From contig JAGBIE010000016.1 of assembly GCA_017935145.1 (NCBI GenBank), forward strand, positions 1 to 34,974: a DNA stretch of 34,974 nt. The letters are read 5' to 3'. The position numbers were made by a program, and so were the translations under genes. The notes under the pieces are model-generated. The model made no database searches. It was not told the origin of the DNA and was given only the letters and a program-made list of their open reading frames with translations. Positions 16,040-24,576 of the stretch are shown one piece after another. Source of the stretch: Oscillospiraceae bacterium. GTDB lineage: Bacteria > Bacillota > Clostridia > Oscillospirales > Oscillospiraceae. How positions within the stretch are numbered: the first letter of the stretch is position 1; every line of letters begins with the position of its first letter.

Positions 16040-17011
16040 TTATGCGATAGACAGCCATGCCACAAGGCACATAAGTGCGGTAACACCAGTGAATACCGCA
16101 AAGATTTTCACTTCGCTCCAACCGCCCATTTCAAAATGGTGGTGGATGGGGGTCATGCGGAAGATGCGCTTGCCGTGGGTAATTTTAAAGTAGCCCACCT
16201 GCAGAATGACGCTGAGGGTCTCTACAAAATACACAAGACCAATAAGGGGCAGAACCAAGGGGATATCCAACGCAAAGCTCAATCCGCAGACAAGTCCGCC
16301 GAGGAACAGCGAACCAGTATCGCCCATGAACACCTTGGCGGGGTGGAAATTGTAGCACAAAAATCCCAAGAGTGCACCTGTCATGGCGGCGGGGAGAATG
16401 GCAAGACCCATAGCCCCACGGGTGTAAGCCACCACAGTGAAGAACACCATAACAGGAATGGTAACGCCTGTGGCAAGACCATCCACACCATCGGTAAGGT
16501 TCACGGCATTGACACCGCCCACAATGACAAACATAGCAAACAGGAGATACACAATCCAGTGGATGGCGACCTCTGTTTTGAGAAACGGAATGTAGAGGGA
16601 GGCATCCAAGTTGCCGTTGTAGCGGAGGAGCGCCAAGTAGCAACCTGCCGCCGCCAACTGCAAGGCCAGTTTCTGAATGGCGGTTAAGCCAAGATTTCGG
16701 TGGAATTTTACCTTAAAGAAATCATCCACAAAGCCAATGGCACCAAAGACAAGGGCGAAGGCAAGGGCGAAGAGATGGTCATAGAATCCTTGCATCATAT
16801 ACGGCCAGCCAAAGGCAACAACACCCACTGCCGTAGCCAAGATAAAGCCCAGACCACCCATGGTGGGAGTGCCACTTTTGCTGTTGTGCCAACTGGGTCC
16901 AATCTCACGAATGGACTGCCCTGCCTTTAAGGCACGCAGGGCGGGAATGAGAAAATAGAGGCAAAGTGCGCTCAGTGCAAAACTGCACACTGTTGCAAGA
17001 ATGACGCTCAT
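16040..17011 (-). CDS. mraY: Phospho-MurNAc-pentapeptide translocase
   Basis: This 323-aa polytopic enzyme transfers phospho-MurNAc-pentapeptide to undecaprenyl phosphate, giving lipid I. The catalytic aspartates are visible at D96-D97 (FVDDFFK), D174 (NAVNLTDGVDGL) and D231 (FMGDTGSL). The HHH motif is at 290-292 (MTPIHHHFEMGGWSE). Length and ten-helix pattern are normal. The start has GAGAGGAA upstream. In most Firmicutes murD follows directly; here the next gene, 32 nt on, is ftsW. Confidence 0.97.
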   Translation of the reverse strand: MSVILATVCSFALSALCLYFLIPALRALKAGQSIREIGPSWHNSKSGTPTMGGLGFILATAVGVVAFGWPYMMQGFYDHLFALAFALVFGAIGFVDDFFKVKFHRNLGLTAIQKLALQLAAAGCYLALLRYNGNLDASLYIPFLKTEVAIHWIVYLLFAMFVIVGGVNAVNLTDGVDGLATGVTIPVMVFFTVVAYTRGAMGLAILPAAMTGALLGFLCYNFHPAKVFMGDTGSLFLGGLVCGLSFALDIPLVLPLIGLVYFVETLSVILQVGYFKITHGKRIFRMTPIHHHFEMGGWSEVKIFAVFTGVTALMCLVAWLSIA

Positions 17012-17031
17012 AGGATTCTTCCTCTCTGTGC

Positions 17032-18405
17032 TTATCCTTGGTGATCTTCTAAAAATAGTTGCAGAACATGTTCCATGCGCATGCCACGGCTTCCCTTAAA
17101 GAGGAGCACATCTCCCTCTTTTGCCACGGCGCGGAGTTTTTCCGCCATGGCTTCATGGGTGGTGAAATGCTGGCAACAGGACTTCTCCATACCGCCTGTG
17201 ACAGCGCCTGTAATCATACGGTCAGAATTGGTGCCGTAGACATAGAGCAGGTCTGCCTGTGAGGCGGCAAAACGGCCAATGCGGTAATGTTCCGCTTGGC
17301 TACGAGTGCCAAGTTCCAACATATCGCCCAAGACGGCAATGCGTTTGCCCTCGGTTTTATGGTCGCCCAGCACATGGAGGGCAGCTTCCATAGACTCAGG
17401 GCCTGCGTTATAGCAATCGGCAATGATGGTCATGCCTTTTTCCACGGAAATTTTCTGGCGCATGCCCACATTTTTGAAATTAGAGAGGGCAATCTGAATT
17501 TTTTCGGGTTTCACCTTGCGCAGGAGTCCCACGGTGATAGCGGCGAGGGCATTATACACCGTGTGCATGCCCTCTGTGGGAAGAAAGACCTCAAATTCCT
17601 GCCCGAAACCACGAACACGGAAGCGGATTCCGCCATCCATAGGCTGAATATCCTCTGCCACCACATGGCAGGCGGTATTTTCCACACCAAAGTAATACTT
17701 TTTATGGACTTCGCTGTCCTTGAGATTCCACAGAAGAGGTTCATCGCCATTGAAGACTGCCACGGCATCATCATCCATACTCTGCATGATTTCCATTTTG
17801 GCCTGCAGAATGCCTTCACGGCTACCTAAAAATTCGATGTGCGCTGTGCCAATATTGGTAATGACGGCAATGTTCGGGCGGGCGATAGAGGTGAGATATG
17901 CCATCTCTCCAAAGTGATTCATGCCCATTTCCAGCACTGCCATTTGGGTATCTTCTTCCATGGAGAGAATGGTCATGGGAAGACCCAAATCGTTATTGTG
18001 ATTTTCCTTGGTTTTGGAGGTGCGATAGGTGCTTTCCAACACGGCGGCAACCATCTCTTTGGTGGAGGTTTTGCCCACAGAACCCGTGATACCTACCACG
18101 CTTATGGGAAGGGATTTGCGGTAGCCTGCCGCCATGGCACCAAAGGCTTTGGCGGTGTTTTCTACCACGAGTTGGGGAATCTCCACATCCACAGGATGTT
18201 CCACCAACACCGCCACTGCGCCCTTTTCTTTGGCGCTCTGTGCAAAGTCGTGACCATCCACCCGCTGTCCGCAGAGGGCGACAAACAAACTGCCTTCCTG
18301 CACTTTGCGGGAGTCAAAGGTGATATGGTTGACAGAAATATCCTTTTCTTGGGGTTTCACCTCTGCGCCACACCAAGTGGCCAGTGTGTTCAGTGTCCAA
18401 GTCAT
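17032..18405 (-). CDS. murF: UDP-MurNAc-tripeptide:D-Ala-D-Ala ligase
   Basis: This 457-aa Mur ligase adds the D-Ala-D-Ala dipeptide. The N-terminal substrate domain (1-95) is followed by the ATP-binding domain with GITGSVGKTSTKE (P loop at about 107-114) and the ENHNNDLGLP segment typical of MurF. The C-terminal domain carries DCYNAGPESMEAAL and the AVLGDMLELG motif. Length is normal. The start has AAAGGAG 8 nt upstream, just after the murE stop (11-nt gap), so translation is probably linked. Confidence 0.96.
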   Translation of the reverse strand: MTWTLNTLATWCGAEVKPQEKDISVNHITFDSRKVQEGSLFVALCGQRVDGHDFAQSAKEKGAVAVLVEHPVDVEIPQLVVENTAKAFGAMAAGYRKSLPISVVGITGSVGKTSTKEMVAAVLESTYRTSKTKENHNNDLGLPMTILSMEEDTQMAVLEMGMNHFGEMAYLTSIARPNIAVITNIGTAHIEFLGSREGILQAKMEIMQSMDDDAVAVFNGDEPLLWNLKDSEVHKKYYFGVENTACHVVAEDIQPMDGGIRFRVRGFGQEFEVFLPTEGMHTVYNALAAITVGLLRKVKPEKIQIALSNFKNVGMRQKISVEKGMTIIADCYNAGPESMEAALHVLGDHKTEGKRIAVLGDMLELGTRSQAEHYRIGRFAASQADLLYVYGTNSDRMITGAVTGGMEKSCCQHFTTHEAMAEKLRAVAKEGDVLLFKGSRGMRMEHVLQLFLEDHQG

Positions 18406-18416
18406 GGTGTTCTCCT

Positions 18417-19862
18417 TTATTTGCCTGCTAAGTAGGCTGCAACTTCTTCCCGTTCGTCCAAATGGGTCTTTTCTGTGCCGATAATCTGGTAGGTCTCGTG
18501 ACCCTTACCGCAGAGGACAATGATATCGTCTTTCTTTGCCATATCCATGGCGTAGCGGATGGCGGCGCGGCGGTTTTCAATGATGGTGTAGGGGGTTTTA
18601 CTTCCCTCAGCGCCTGCGACCACTTGGCGCAGGATATCAAAGGGGTCTTCCGTGCGGGGATTATCGGAGGTAAAGACCACATAGTCTGCCAAATCCACGC
18701 CAATTTTGCCCATGATGGGGCGCTTATAGGGGTCGCGGTCGCCACCGCAACCGAAAAGGGCGATGAGGCGACCCTTGCAGTAGCCCTTGACGGAGGAGAG
18801 GACATTCTCCAAGCCATCGGGGGTATGAGCATAGTCAATAAGGACGGTGTAGTCCTTATTGGGGGTGGGAACAACTTCCACTCTTCCCTTGACGCCCTTG
18901 GCGCCAGCTAAGGCATTGACGGCTTTTTCCGCGGGAATGCCCAAGGCGCAGGCTGCGCCCACTGCCGCAAGGGCATTATACACAGAGAATTTACCGGGGA
19001 TGCCCAAGCGCAGAGGAATGCGATTGGCGCCCCGCAGAACATTCATTTTCACGCTATCCGCGCGCAGTTCCGGTTCTTCTGCCCGCAAATCCGCAGGGGC
19101 ATTGAGACCATACGTCAGGCGCAGTGCGGGACAGGATTTGAGGATTTCTTCCGTGGCGGGGTCATCGGCATTAAGCACTGCCACAGAACTTTGACGGAAC
19201 AGAATTTCCTTGGCTTTGCGATATTCTTCCATGGTACCGTGGAAATCCAAATGGTCTTCCGTGAGATTGGTGAACACACCCACCTTAAAGCGGACACCCC
19301 GCAGACGCTGAAGATACAGCGCGTGGGAAGATGCCTCCATGACCACATGGGTGCATCCTGCATCTGCCATACGGCGGAAGAGACCTTGCAGTTCAAAACT
19401 TTCGGGGGTGGTGCGCTCCGTTTCCAAAGCGCGGTCACCAATGAGGTTTTGGATGGTGCCAATGACACCCACTTTTGCCCCCAAAGTATGCTCCAAGATG
19501 GTTTTGAGAAGATAGGTGACGGTGGTTTTGCCGTTGGTGCCCGTCACACCGATGATGGTCAGGCGGTCAGTGGGATGAGAGTAGAAATTGGCGCCCATAT
19601 CCGCCAGTGCCCCACGGCTATCTTTCACCAAGATGTAAGGAACTTCCCCTTGAGGCTCTTCTTCGCACACAATGGCGGCAGCGCCCCGCTCTACTGCCTG
19701 AGGGATATACTTGTGTCCATCGGTAGCATAGCCACGGATGGCAACATAGACATCCTTTTCCCGTGTGGTACGGGAATCATAACTCACGCCACGAATTTCC
19801 ATATCCATAGGGGCATTGGTTTTTAGAATCTCAATGCCTTCTAGCAGTTGGGAAAGTTTCAT
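18417..19862 (-). CDS. murE: UDP-MurNAc-Ala-Glu:meso-diaminopimelate ligase
   Basis: This 481-aa Mur ligase adds the third residue of the stem peptide. The P loop is in TGTNGKTT (about 107-114). The DNPR motif at about 400-403 (TSDNPRTEDP) is the specificity signature for meso-diaminopimelate rather than lysine, so the peptidoglycan is predicted to be of the DAP type. That agrees with dpaAB, which draws on the same pathway. The start is the ATG at 19862, 8 nt after GAGG; a GTG three codons earlier overlaps the ribosome binding site. Confidence 0.96.
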   Translation of the reverse strand: MKLSQLLEGIEILKTNAPMDMEIRGVSYDSRTTREKDVYVAIRGYATDGHKYIPQAVERGAAAIVCEEEPQGEVPYILVKDSRGALADMGANFYSHPTDRLTIIGVTGTNGKTTVTYLLKTILEHTLGAKVGVIGTIQNLIGDRALETERTTPESFELQGLFRRMADAGCTHVVMEASSHALYLQRLRGVRFKVGVFTNLTEDHLDFHGTMEEYRKAKEILFRQSSVAVLNADDPATEEILKSCPALRLTYGLNAPADLRAEEPELRADSVKMNVLRGANRIPLRLGIPGKFSVYNALAAVGAACALGIPAEKAVNALAGAKGVKGRVEVVPTPNKDYTVLIDYAHTPDGLENVLSSVKGYCKGRLIALFGCGGDRDPYKRPIMGKIGVDLADYVVFTSDNPRTEDPFDILRQVVAGAEGSKTPYTIIENRRAAIRYAMDMAKKDDIIVLCGKGHETYQIIGTEKTHLDEREEVAAYLAGK

Positions 19863-19881
19863 AGGTTTCACCTCAGTGTTT

Positions 19882-22218
19882 TTAATCTCGCACAGTGTTG
19901 TCTGTAAATTCTACATGGATGGTGCTACCCCGTTGTACGGAGGTGCCACCTGCCACACTTTGATAGGTTACATAGATAGCACCAACGGCAGTATCGGTGC
20001 CTTGGGCTTGGATGTAAATGCCCGCATTTTTTGCCGCTTGACGGGCTTCCGCTACGGTCATACCCATAAAATTGGGCACGGTGACGGGGTCCTTGGGCAC
20101 TTCTTCGCCCATATAGACCAAAATTTCAGAGTTGCCAGGGACTTCCGCGCCCATGGCGGGAATTTGACCTGTAATCACAGAGCCGTTACCCACAGTGCGC
20201 AAGGTGAGGCTTCTTTCGCCCAGCACCTTGACCGCTTGTTCCACGCTCATGCCCACAGTGTTGGGCACGGAGACGTTGACGGCGCTGATGTCATCTTCAT
20301 CATAGTTGGGTTCTACGCCCAAGTAGGGCAGAATATCGGCAAACACATCACGGACAGTGGGAGCCGCCATAATACCGCCAGAGATGTAGAGCCCCGTTTT
20401 GTCACTGGGGGTATCCAGCACCACCAGTACCACATATTTGGGGTCATCAATAGGAGCAACACCCACAAAGGACACCATTTTGTCCTTGACCTGCTCGCCA
20501 TTTTCATCGTAGACGTCAATTTTTTCCGATGTGCCGGTTTTGCCACCAATGGCGTAGCCTGCGGTTTTTGCTTTGCCTGCAGTACCATCGGTAACCACGT
20601 ATTCCATCATTTGGCGCATGGTGCGGGAGGTCTCTTCGCTAATGACCTGACGAATGACCGTAGGCTCGTTACGCATGATGACCTTGCCGTCTTCATCCAC
20701 CACTTCGCTGACGATGTAGGGTTCCATGAGATAGCCACCATTGACCAGTGCCGCTACAGCACGCACCAACTGCAAGGGGGTAATACGGAAGGTCTGTCCC
20801 CATGCACCGGAAATGAGGTTGGCAACGGTCATGCTTTCGGGGAAGAAATAGCCCTTGCCCTCACCGGGGAGGTCAATATTGGTGGTTTCCAAAAAGCCAA
20901 AGGCTTTGGCATAGTTGTAGTAATCCCGAACGCCCAAAGCAACACCGATATCAGAAAAAGCGATGTTGCAGGAGTTGCCCAGCGCCTCTGCGGTAGTTTG
21001 GTTACCGTGACCTTGGGCTTTCCAGCAGTGCACGGTCTGTTCACGACCTTCGTAGTCGTGAGCGCCATCGCAGTTAAAGTGGCTGTTGGTGCTGACCACA
21101 CCCTCGTTGAGAGCGGCAGCGAGGGTGATGAGTTTGAAGGTAGAACCAGGTTCATAACCATCAGACACCACGCGGTTGCGCCACTGTTTCAGACGCGCGT
21201 TTTTGATTGCCTCGTTATACTTGGCAAGTCCTTGGGTATATGCCGTTGTCCCCTCCCCTGCGGCAATGGCGGACTGATACATGCTTTCCAGCTGATTGCT
21301 CAGGTTGACATCGTAAATATCCTGCCAGTGGTTGGGGTCGTAACTGCCAAGGGTTGCCATGGCCAAAATTTCGGCAGTGTTCACATCCATGACAATGCCA
21401 AAAGCGCCGTTGAGAATGCTGTATTTCTCCATGGCGTTCTGCATGTTCTTTTCTAGGTAGAACTGCACGGTGGTATCCAAAGTAAGGATGAGATCGTGGC
21501 CGTTTTCGGCATCGTAATATTTTTCGTAGGTATAGGGCATGGCAGTGCCGTTATTGCCCTTGGTGGTGATGATGCTACCTGCCGTGCCAGTGAGTTCCTT
21601 ATTGTAGAAGAACTCCAAACCTTCTGTGCCCTTGTCTTCCTCAGACACAAAGCCCATGACCTGCGCGGCCAAGGAAGTGTAGGGATAATAGCGCTGCTCC
21701 GCAGGCTCAAGGTGGATACCCACGATATCGTGCTCGTTGATGAAATCCCGCACCTGCTGACTCAGTTCTGCGGAGATTTTTTTCTTCACGATGCGGTAAT
21801 AATACTTGGTGTTTTCCGCCTGCTGACGGACAAAATCTTCTTTCACATCCAAAATTCGGCTGAGGCCAGAGGCGATCAGGTCAATATCCTGATTGTAATT
21901 GGCGATGGCAACGGGGTTTAAGTACACCGTCTCTACCGAGTAGGAGGATGCCAAGATGTTCATATTGCGGTCGTAGATATTGCCACGGGAGGCGGAAATT
22001 TGCGTCTTTGCCGTTTGGTTGGCGATGGCTTCCTGACGTAAAAGATCGTGGTCTAATACCATCAGGTTAAAGAGGTAGCCCACTAGGGGGAAAAACAAAA
22101 GCACGCCACAAAGAAGCAAAAGCACCATGGTGCGGGTCAGGACCAGACGATTTTGCCGTTGAGAAGGAGTGAGATTCTCCTCAAAATTGGGCTTAGAATG
22201 TCCTTTTTTCCTCATCAT
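19882..22218 (-). CDS. ftsI: Class B penicillin-binding protein (FtsI/PBP2B/SpoVD type) with two PASTA domains
   Basis: This is a class B transpeptidase of about 778 aa. A basic cytoplasmic tail and one transmembrane helix (about 28-54) are followed by the PBP dimerisation domain with RGNIYDRN. The transpeptidase domain has EPGSTFK (catalytic Ser359, SxxK), SCN at 416-418 and KTGTS at 560-564. Two PASTA domains (about 649-705 and 712-770) end the protein. In B. subtilis two PASTA domains are typical of division PBP2B and one of sporulation SpoVD; only one such gene is present here, so the role is not certain. The start is the ATG at 22218 after AAAGGGGG; the next codon is also ATG. Confidence 0.93.
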   Translation of the reverse strand: MMRKKGHSKPNFEENLTPSQRQNRLVLTRTMVLLLLCGVLLFFPLVGYLFNLMVLDHDLLRQEAIANQTAKTQISASRGNIYDRNMNILASSYSVETVYLNPVAIANYNQDIDLIASGLSRILDVKEDFVRQQAENTKYYYRIVKKKISAELSQQVRDFINEHDIVGIHLEPAEQRYYPYTSLAAQVMGFVSEEDKGTEGLEFFYNKELTGTAGSIITTKGNNGTAMPYTYEKYYDAENGHDLILTLDTTVQFYLEKNMQNAMEKYSILNGAFGIVMDVNTAEILAMATLGSYDPNHWQDIYDVNLSNQLESMYQSAIAAGEGTTAYTQGLAKYNEAIKNARLKQWRNRVVSDGYEPGSTFKLITLAAALNEGVVSTNSHFNCDGAHDYEGREQTVHCWKAQGHGNQTTAEALGNSCNIAFSDIGVALGVRDYYNYAKAFGFLETTNIDLPGEGKGYFFPESMTVANLISGAWGQTFRITPLQLVRAVAALVNGGYLMEPYIVSEVVDEDGKVIMRNEPTVIRQVISEETSRTMRQMMEYVVTDGTAGKAKTAGYAIGGKTGTSEKIDVYDENGEQVKDKMVSFVGVAPIDDPKYVVLVVLDTPSDKTGLYISGGIMAAPTVRDVFADILPYLGVEPNYDEDDISAVNVSVPNTVGMSVEQAVKVLGERSLTLRTVGNGSVITGQIPAMGAEVPGNSEILVYMGEEVPKDPVTVPNFMGMTVAEARQAAKNAGIYIQAQGTDTAVGAIYVTYQSVAGGTSVQRGSTIHVEFTDNTVRD

Positions 22219-22248
22219 GATGCCCCCTTTCTTTGGGAAAATAAAGTT

Positions 22249-22285
22249 CAAAAACCGGGGCGGAATGTTGACCGAACCGCCCCGG
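22249..22285 (-). terminator. Terminator-like hairpin between ftsL and ftsI
   Basis: Read on the minus strand, CCGGGGCGG (22285-22277) pairs perfectly with CCGCCCCGG (22263-22255) and is followed directly by five T residues (22254-22250). It fits an intrinsic terminator or attenuator inside the dcw cluster. Confidence 0.7.
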
Positions 22286-22317
22286 ATGAACCGCTAAGAT
22301 TACTGTGCTATGTATAT

Positions 22318-22842
22318 TCAGTTCATGGTCAGGTATGTGCCCAAAGAGGAAAATGCATCGCCAATGAACTGTGCCAATTCCGTAAAGACGTTGCCTTTCT
22401 TCTTCTGTAGCACTTCTGCCCGATCTTCACCGCCCAAATCCAAATAGACCGTCTGACCTGCGGCAGGGCGACCCATATTAAACTGGGTGACAGCAGCCAT
22501 CTCCACACCTTGGAGATTCACGGCATTATCATAGGTGCTGCGAAGACTTGCTTGCTCTTCCTGCAGGACGGCAAGTTCTGCTTCCAAACGGGCATTATGC
22601 ATGGTGCTTTCATAGAGCCGCTGATGGGCGAAAATCACCAAAAACAGCACGCAGATAGCACCCACCACGCAAAGAGCGGTAAACAGATGATTCTCTCTGC
22701 GGACACGGGTATGAGGCTGAGCCTGAGGAACATCCTCGGGCAAGGGTTCGTAGGCAGGCACTGCATGGACAGCCTGATTGCGATAAAGATCATATGCCGC
22801 ATTGGTGAAATAATCTTGCTCTTTTCTTGCTGCCATTGCCAT
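22318..22842 (-). CDS. ftsL: FtsL-like cell division protein
   Basis: This 174-aa bitopic protein has a polar cytoplasmic N terminus (1-50), a single transmembrane helix at about 53-72 and a coiled coil at about 75-105 (STMHNARLEAELAVLQEEQA). A less conserved tail containing a Lys-rich KKK segment follows. Sequence conservation in FtsL is low; the call rests on topology and on position between rsmH and the class B PBP. It would form the FtsQLB-type divisome complex with FtsQ. The start has AAAGGAGG 9 nt upstream. Confidence 0.8.
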   Translation of the reverse strand: MAMAARKEQDYFTNAAYDLYRNQAVHAVPAYEPLPEDVPQAQPHTRVRRENHLFTALCVVGAICVLFLVIFAHQRLYESTMHNARLEAELAVLQEEQASLRSTYDNAVNLQGVEMAAVTQFNMGRPAAGQTVYLDLGGEDRAEVLQKKKGNVFTELAQFIGDAFSSLGTYLTMN

Positions 22843-22862
22843 GAAGTCCTGCCTCCTTTCGT

Positions 22863-23795
22863 TCAGATGCGCTCCGCCACCCGAAGTTTGGCGCTACGGG
22901 CGCGGGGATTTTCGTTTAGTTCTTCTTCCGTGCTGACGATGGGCTTTCGGCTCACCACACGGAGTTTGGGTTTGTTCCCGCACACGCACACGGGGAATTG
23001 GGGCGGGCAGGTACAGCCTTTGGCTGCTGCCTGCATTTCGTTTTTCACAATGCGGTCTTCCAAAGAATGGAAGGAAATCACGCACAGCCGTCCACCTATA
23101 TTCAGGCGGTCGGGGGCATCCTGCATCATGCGGGATACGGCGCCCAGTTCATCGTTCACGGCAATGCGGATGGCTTGGAACACCCGCTTGGCGGGATGCT
23201 GTTTTTCCCGCAGTGCCTGCGGGGGCATGGCGCTACGGATGATATCCGCCAGTTCCAAGGTGCTTTGGATGGGTTTTTCCGCCCGTCTCCGCTCAATGGC
23301 GGCGGCGATAAGGGGGGAATAGCGTTCTTCCCCATAAGTAAAGAAGATGCGCCGAAGTTCTTCACGGGGATAGGTGTTCACCACCTCATAGGCAGTGAGG
23401 ACATCTTCCCGATTCATACGCATATCCAAGGGGGCGTCTACCATGTAACTAAAGCCCCGCTCCCCTTCATCCAGTTGGGGAGAGGAAACGCCCAAGTCAA
23501 AGAGCATGCCATCAATTTTGTCAATTCCCAAAGAATCCAAAATATTGGCAAGGTTCTCAAAATTATCGTGCACCAAGGTGACGCGGGAGGAGAATTCCGC
23601 CAGTCTTTTTCCCGCGGCTTCTAATGCCACTGTGTCCCGATCCACACCGATGAGACGACCTGTGGTGAGACGGCGGGCAATTTCATAGGAGTGTCCCGCA
23701 CCGCCCAAAGTGCCATCTAAGTAGATGCCATCGGGACGGATGTTCAGGTTTTCAATGCACTCGTCACGCAATACCGATTTGTGCTGAAACTCCAT
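22863..23795 (-). CDS. rsmH: 16S rRNA m4C1402 methyltransferase
   Basis: This 310-aa RsmH (MraW) N4-methylates C1402 of 16S rRNA in the decoding centre. It starts with MEFQHKSVLRDECIENL, has the SAM-binding motif DGTLGGAGHS at about 27-36, and shows the family blocks FDLGVSSPQLDEGERGFSY and VISFHSLEDRIVK. Its ATG overlaps the mraZ stop by one base (TGATG), so it is probably translated by coupling; no good ribosome binding site is seen. The frame stays open upstream inside mraZ but that is not the start. Confidence 0.97.
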   Translation of the reverse strand: MEFQHKSVLRDECIENLNIRPDGIYLDGTLGGAGHSYEIARRLTTGRLIGVDRDTVALEAAGKRLAEFSSRVTLVHDNFENLANILDSLGIDKIDGMLFDLGVSSPQLDEGERGFSYMVDAPLDMRMNREDVLTAYEVVNTYPREELRRIFFTYGEERYSPLIAAAIERRRAEKPIQSTLELADIIRSAMPPQALREKQHPAKRVFQAIRIAVNDELGAVSRMMQDAPDRLNIGGRLCVISFHSLEDRIVKNEMQAAAKGCTCPPQFPVCVCGNKPKLRVVSRKPIVSTEEELNENPRARSAKLRVAERI

Positions 23796-24211
23796 CAGAT
23801 TTCCAAAGCCTCCAAAATAGACCGCATATATTCGGGAGAGAGTTTCTCTTCTTCCGTCTTGCGGTAGGTTTCGGCATCCCAAATTTCCGCATGGTCACCT
23901 TGACCAAGGAAAGTGACATCCTGCGTGAGTCCTGCATAGTCCCGCAGTTCTGTGGGGATGAGGAATCTGCCCTGCTTATCGGGGGTGCATTCGCAAATGT
24001 TGCCCATGAGCACCCGCAGACCTGCCCGCTTGGCAAGGGGCAGTTCGTTAATTTTATCCTGCATAATCTGCCAACCCGCTTGGGTGTAGACATTTAAGCA
24101 ATTCTCAATGCCAGGCATGACAAAGAACGTCTCGCCCAAGGCGTCCCGCAGTTTGGAAGGAACGAAAATACGCCCCTTATTATCCACGGTGTGATTATAT
24201 TTGCCGTACAT
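23795..24211 (-). CDS. mraZ: Transcriptional regulator MraZ
   Basis: This 138-aa protein has two SpoVT/AbrB-like (MraZ) domains. The first is YNHTVDNKGRIFVPSKLRD near residues 6-24 and the second is CTPDKQGRFLIPTELRDYA near 70-90, each with the DxKGR- or DxQGR-type signature. MraZ is the first gene of the dcw cluster and in studied bacteria binds short direct repeats in its own promoter. The start is the ATG at 24211 after GGAGGTGGAACG. Matching repeats lie just upstream (24214-24270). Confidence 0.96.
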   Translation of the reverse strand: MYGKYNHTVDNKGRIFVPSKLRDALGETFFVMPGIENCLNVYTQAGWQIMQDKINELPLAKRAGLRVLMGNICECTPDKQGRFLIPTELRDYAGLTQDVTFLGQGDHAEIWDAETYRKTEEEKLSPEYMRSILEALEI

Positions 24212-24213
24212 CG

Positions 24214-24270
24214 TTCCACCTCCGCTCCACTTTGCACCAAAATTGTGGATTTTTACTCCATTTTGCTCCA
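24214..24270 (-). promoter_or_regulatory. Putative MraZ operator (TGGAG repeats)
   Basis: On the minus strand TGGAG occurs at 24270-24266 and again exactly 10 nt later at 24260-24256, then at 24229-24225, with a TGGAA at 24218-24214 next to the start codon. Each of the first three is preceded by an A- or G-rich trinucleotide and lies just downstream of the -10 box. Known MraZ boxes are TGGGN repeats at 10-nt spacing in E. coli and AAAGTG-type repeats in mycoplasmas, so the pattern fits autoregulation; binding is inferred. Confidence 0.55.
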
Positions 24271-24277
24271 CATCACT

Positions 24278-24306
24278 AATATACAACGGTTTTTATGTAA
24301 ATGCAA
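24278..24306 (-). promoter_or_regulatory. Promoter of the dcw cluster (PmraZ)
   Basis: TTGCAT (24306-24301) and TATATT (24283-24278) are spaced by 17 nt on the minus strand. The predicted transcription start falls next to the first TGGAG repeat. The rest of the 365-bp mraZ-malic enzyme gap is AT-rich and holds no further gene. Confidence 0.65.
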
Positions 24307-24477
24307 TCATTTTTTTCAAAAATTTTTTGTGTTTTTTTGTGGTTTTGCCCGCTAAGTTTCTCATTATTGCAATTTTTTGCCAACAAAACACAACCAAAGC
24401 AACGCAATCCCGCAACCTGTAGTAGCATTTTCGGCATTTCCCACAAGATTTAGGGTGAAAAACTGTCAAAGTGCCCA

Positions 24478-24506
24478 TTGTTTCTCGGGGGAGAAAGACC
24501 TATAAT
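24478..24506 (+). promoter_or_regulatory. Promoter of the malic enzyme gene
   Basis: TTGTTT (24478-24483) and TATAAT (24501-24506) are spaced by 17 nt, 70 nt upstream of the start codon. Confidence 0.7.
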
Positions 24507-24576
24507 TTCATCGTTGACTAATATGGCGGAATGTGTTGTTTTCCGCCTTTACCCCATAGAAAGAAGGAATTTCCCC

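Noticed and set aside
24176..24186. DnaA-box-like TTATCCACG near the mraZ start
   Set aside because: A single 8-of-9 match inside the mraZ coding region, with no cluster of boxes and no origin genes nearby.
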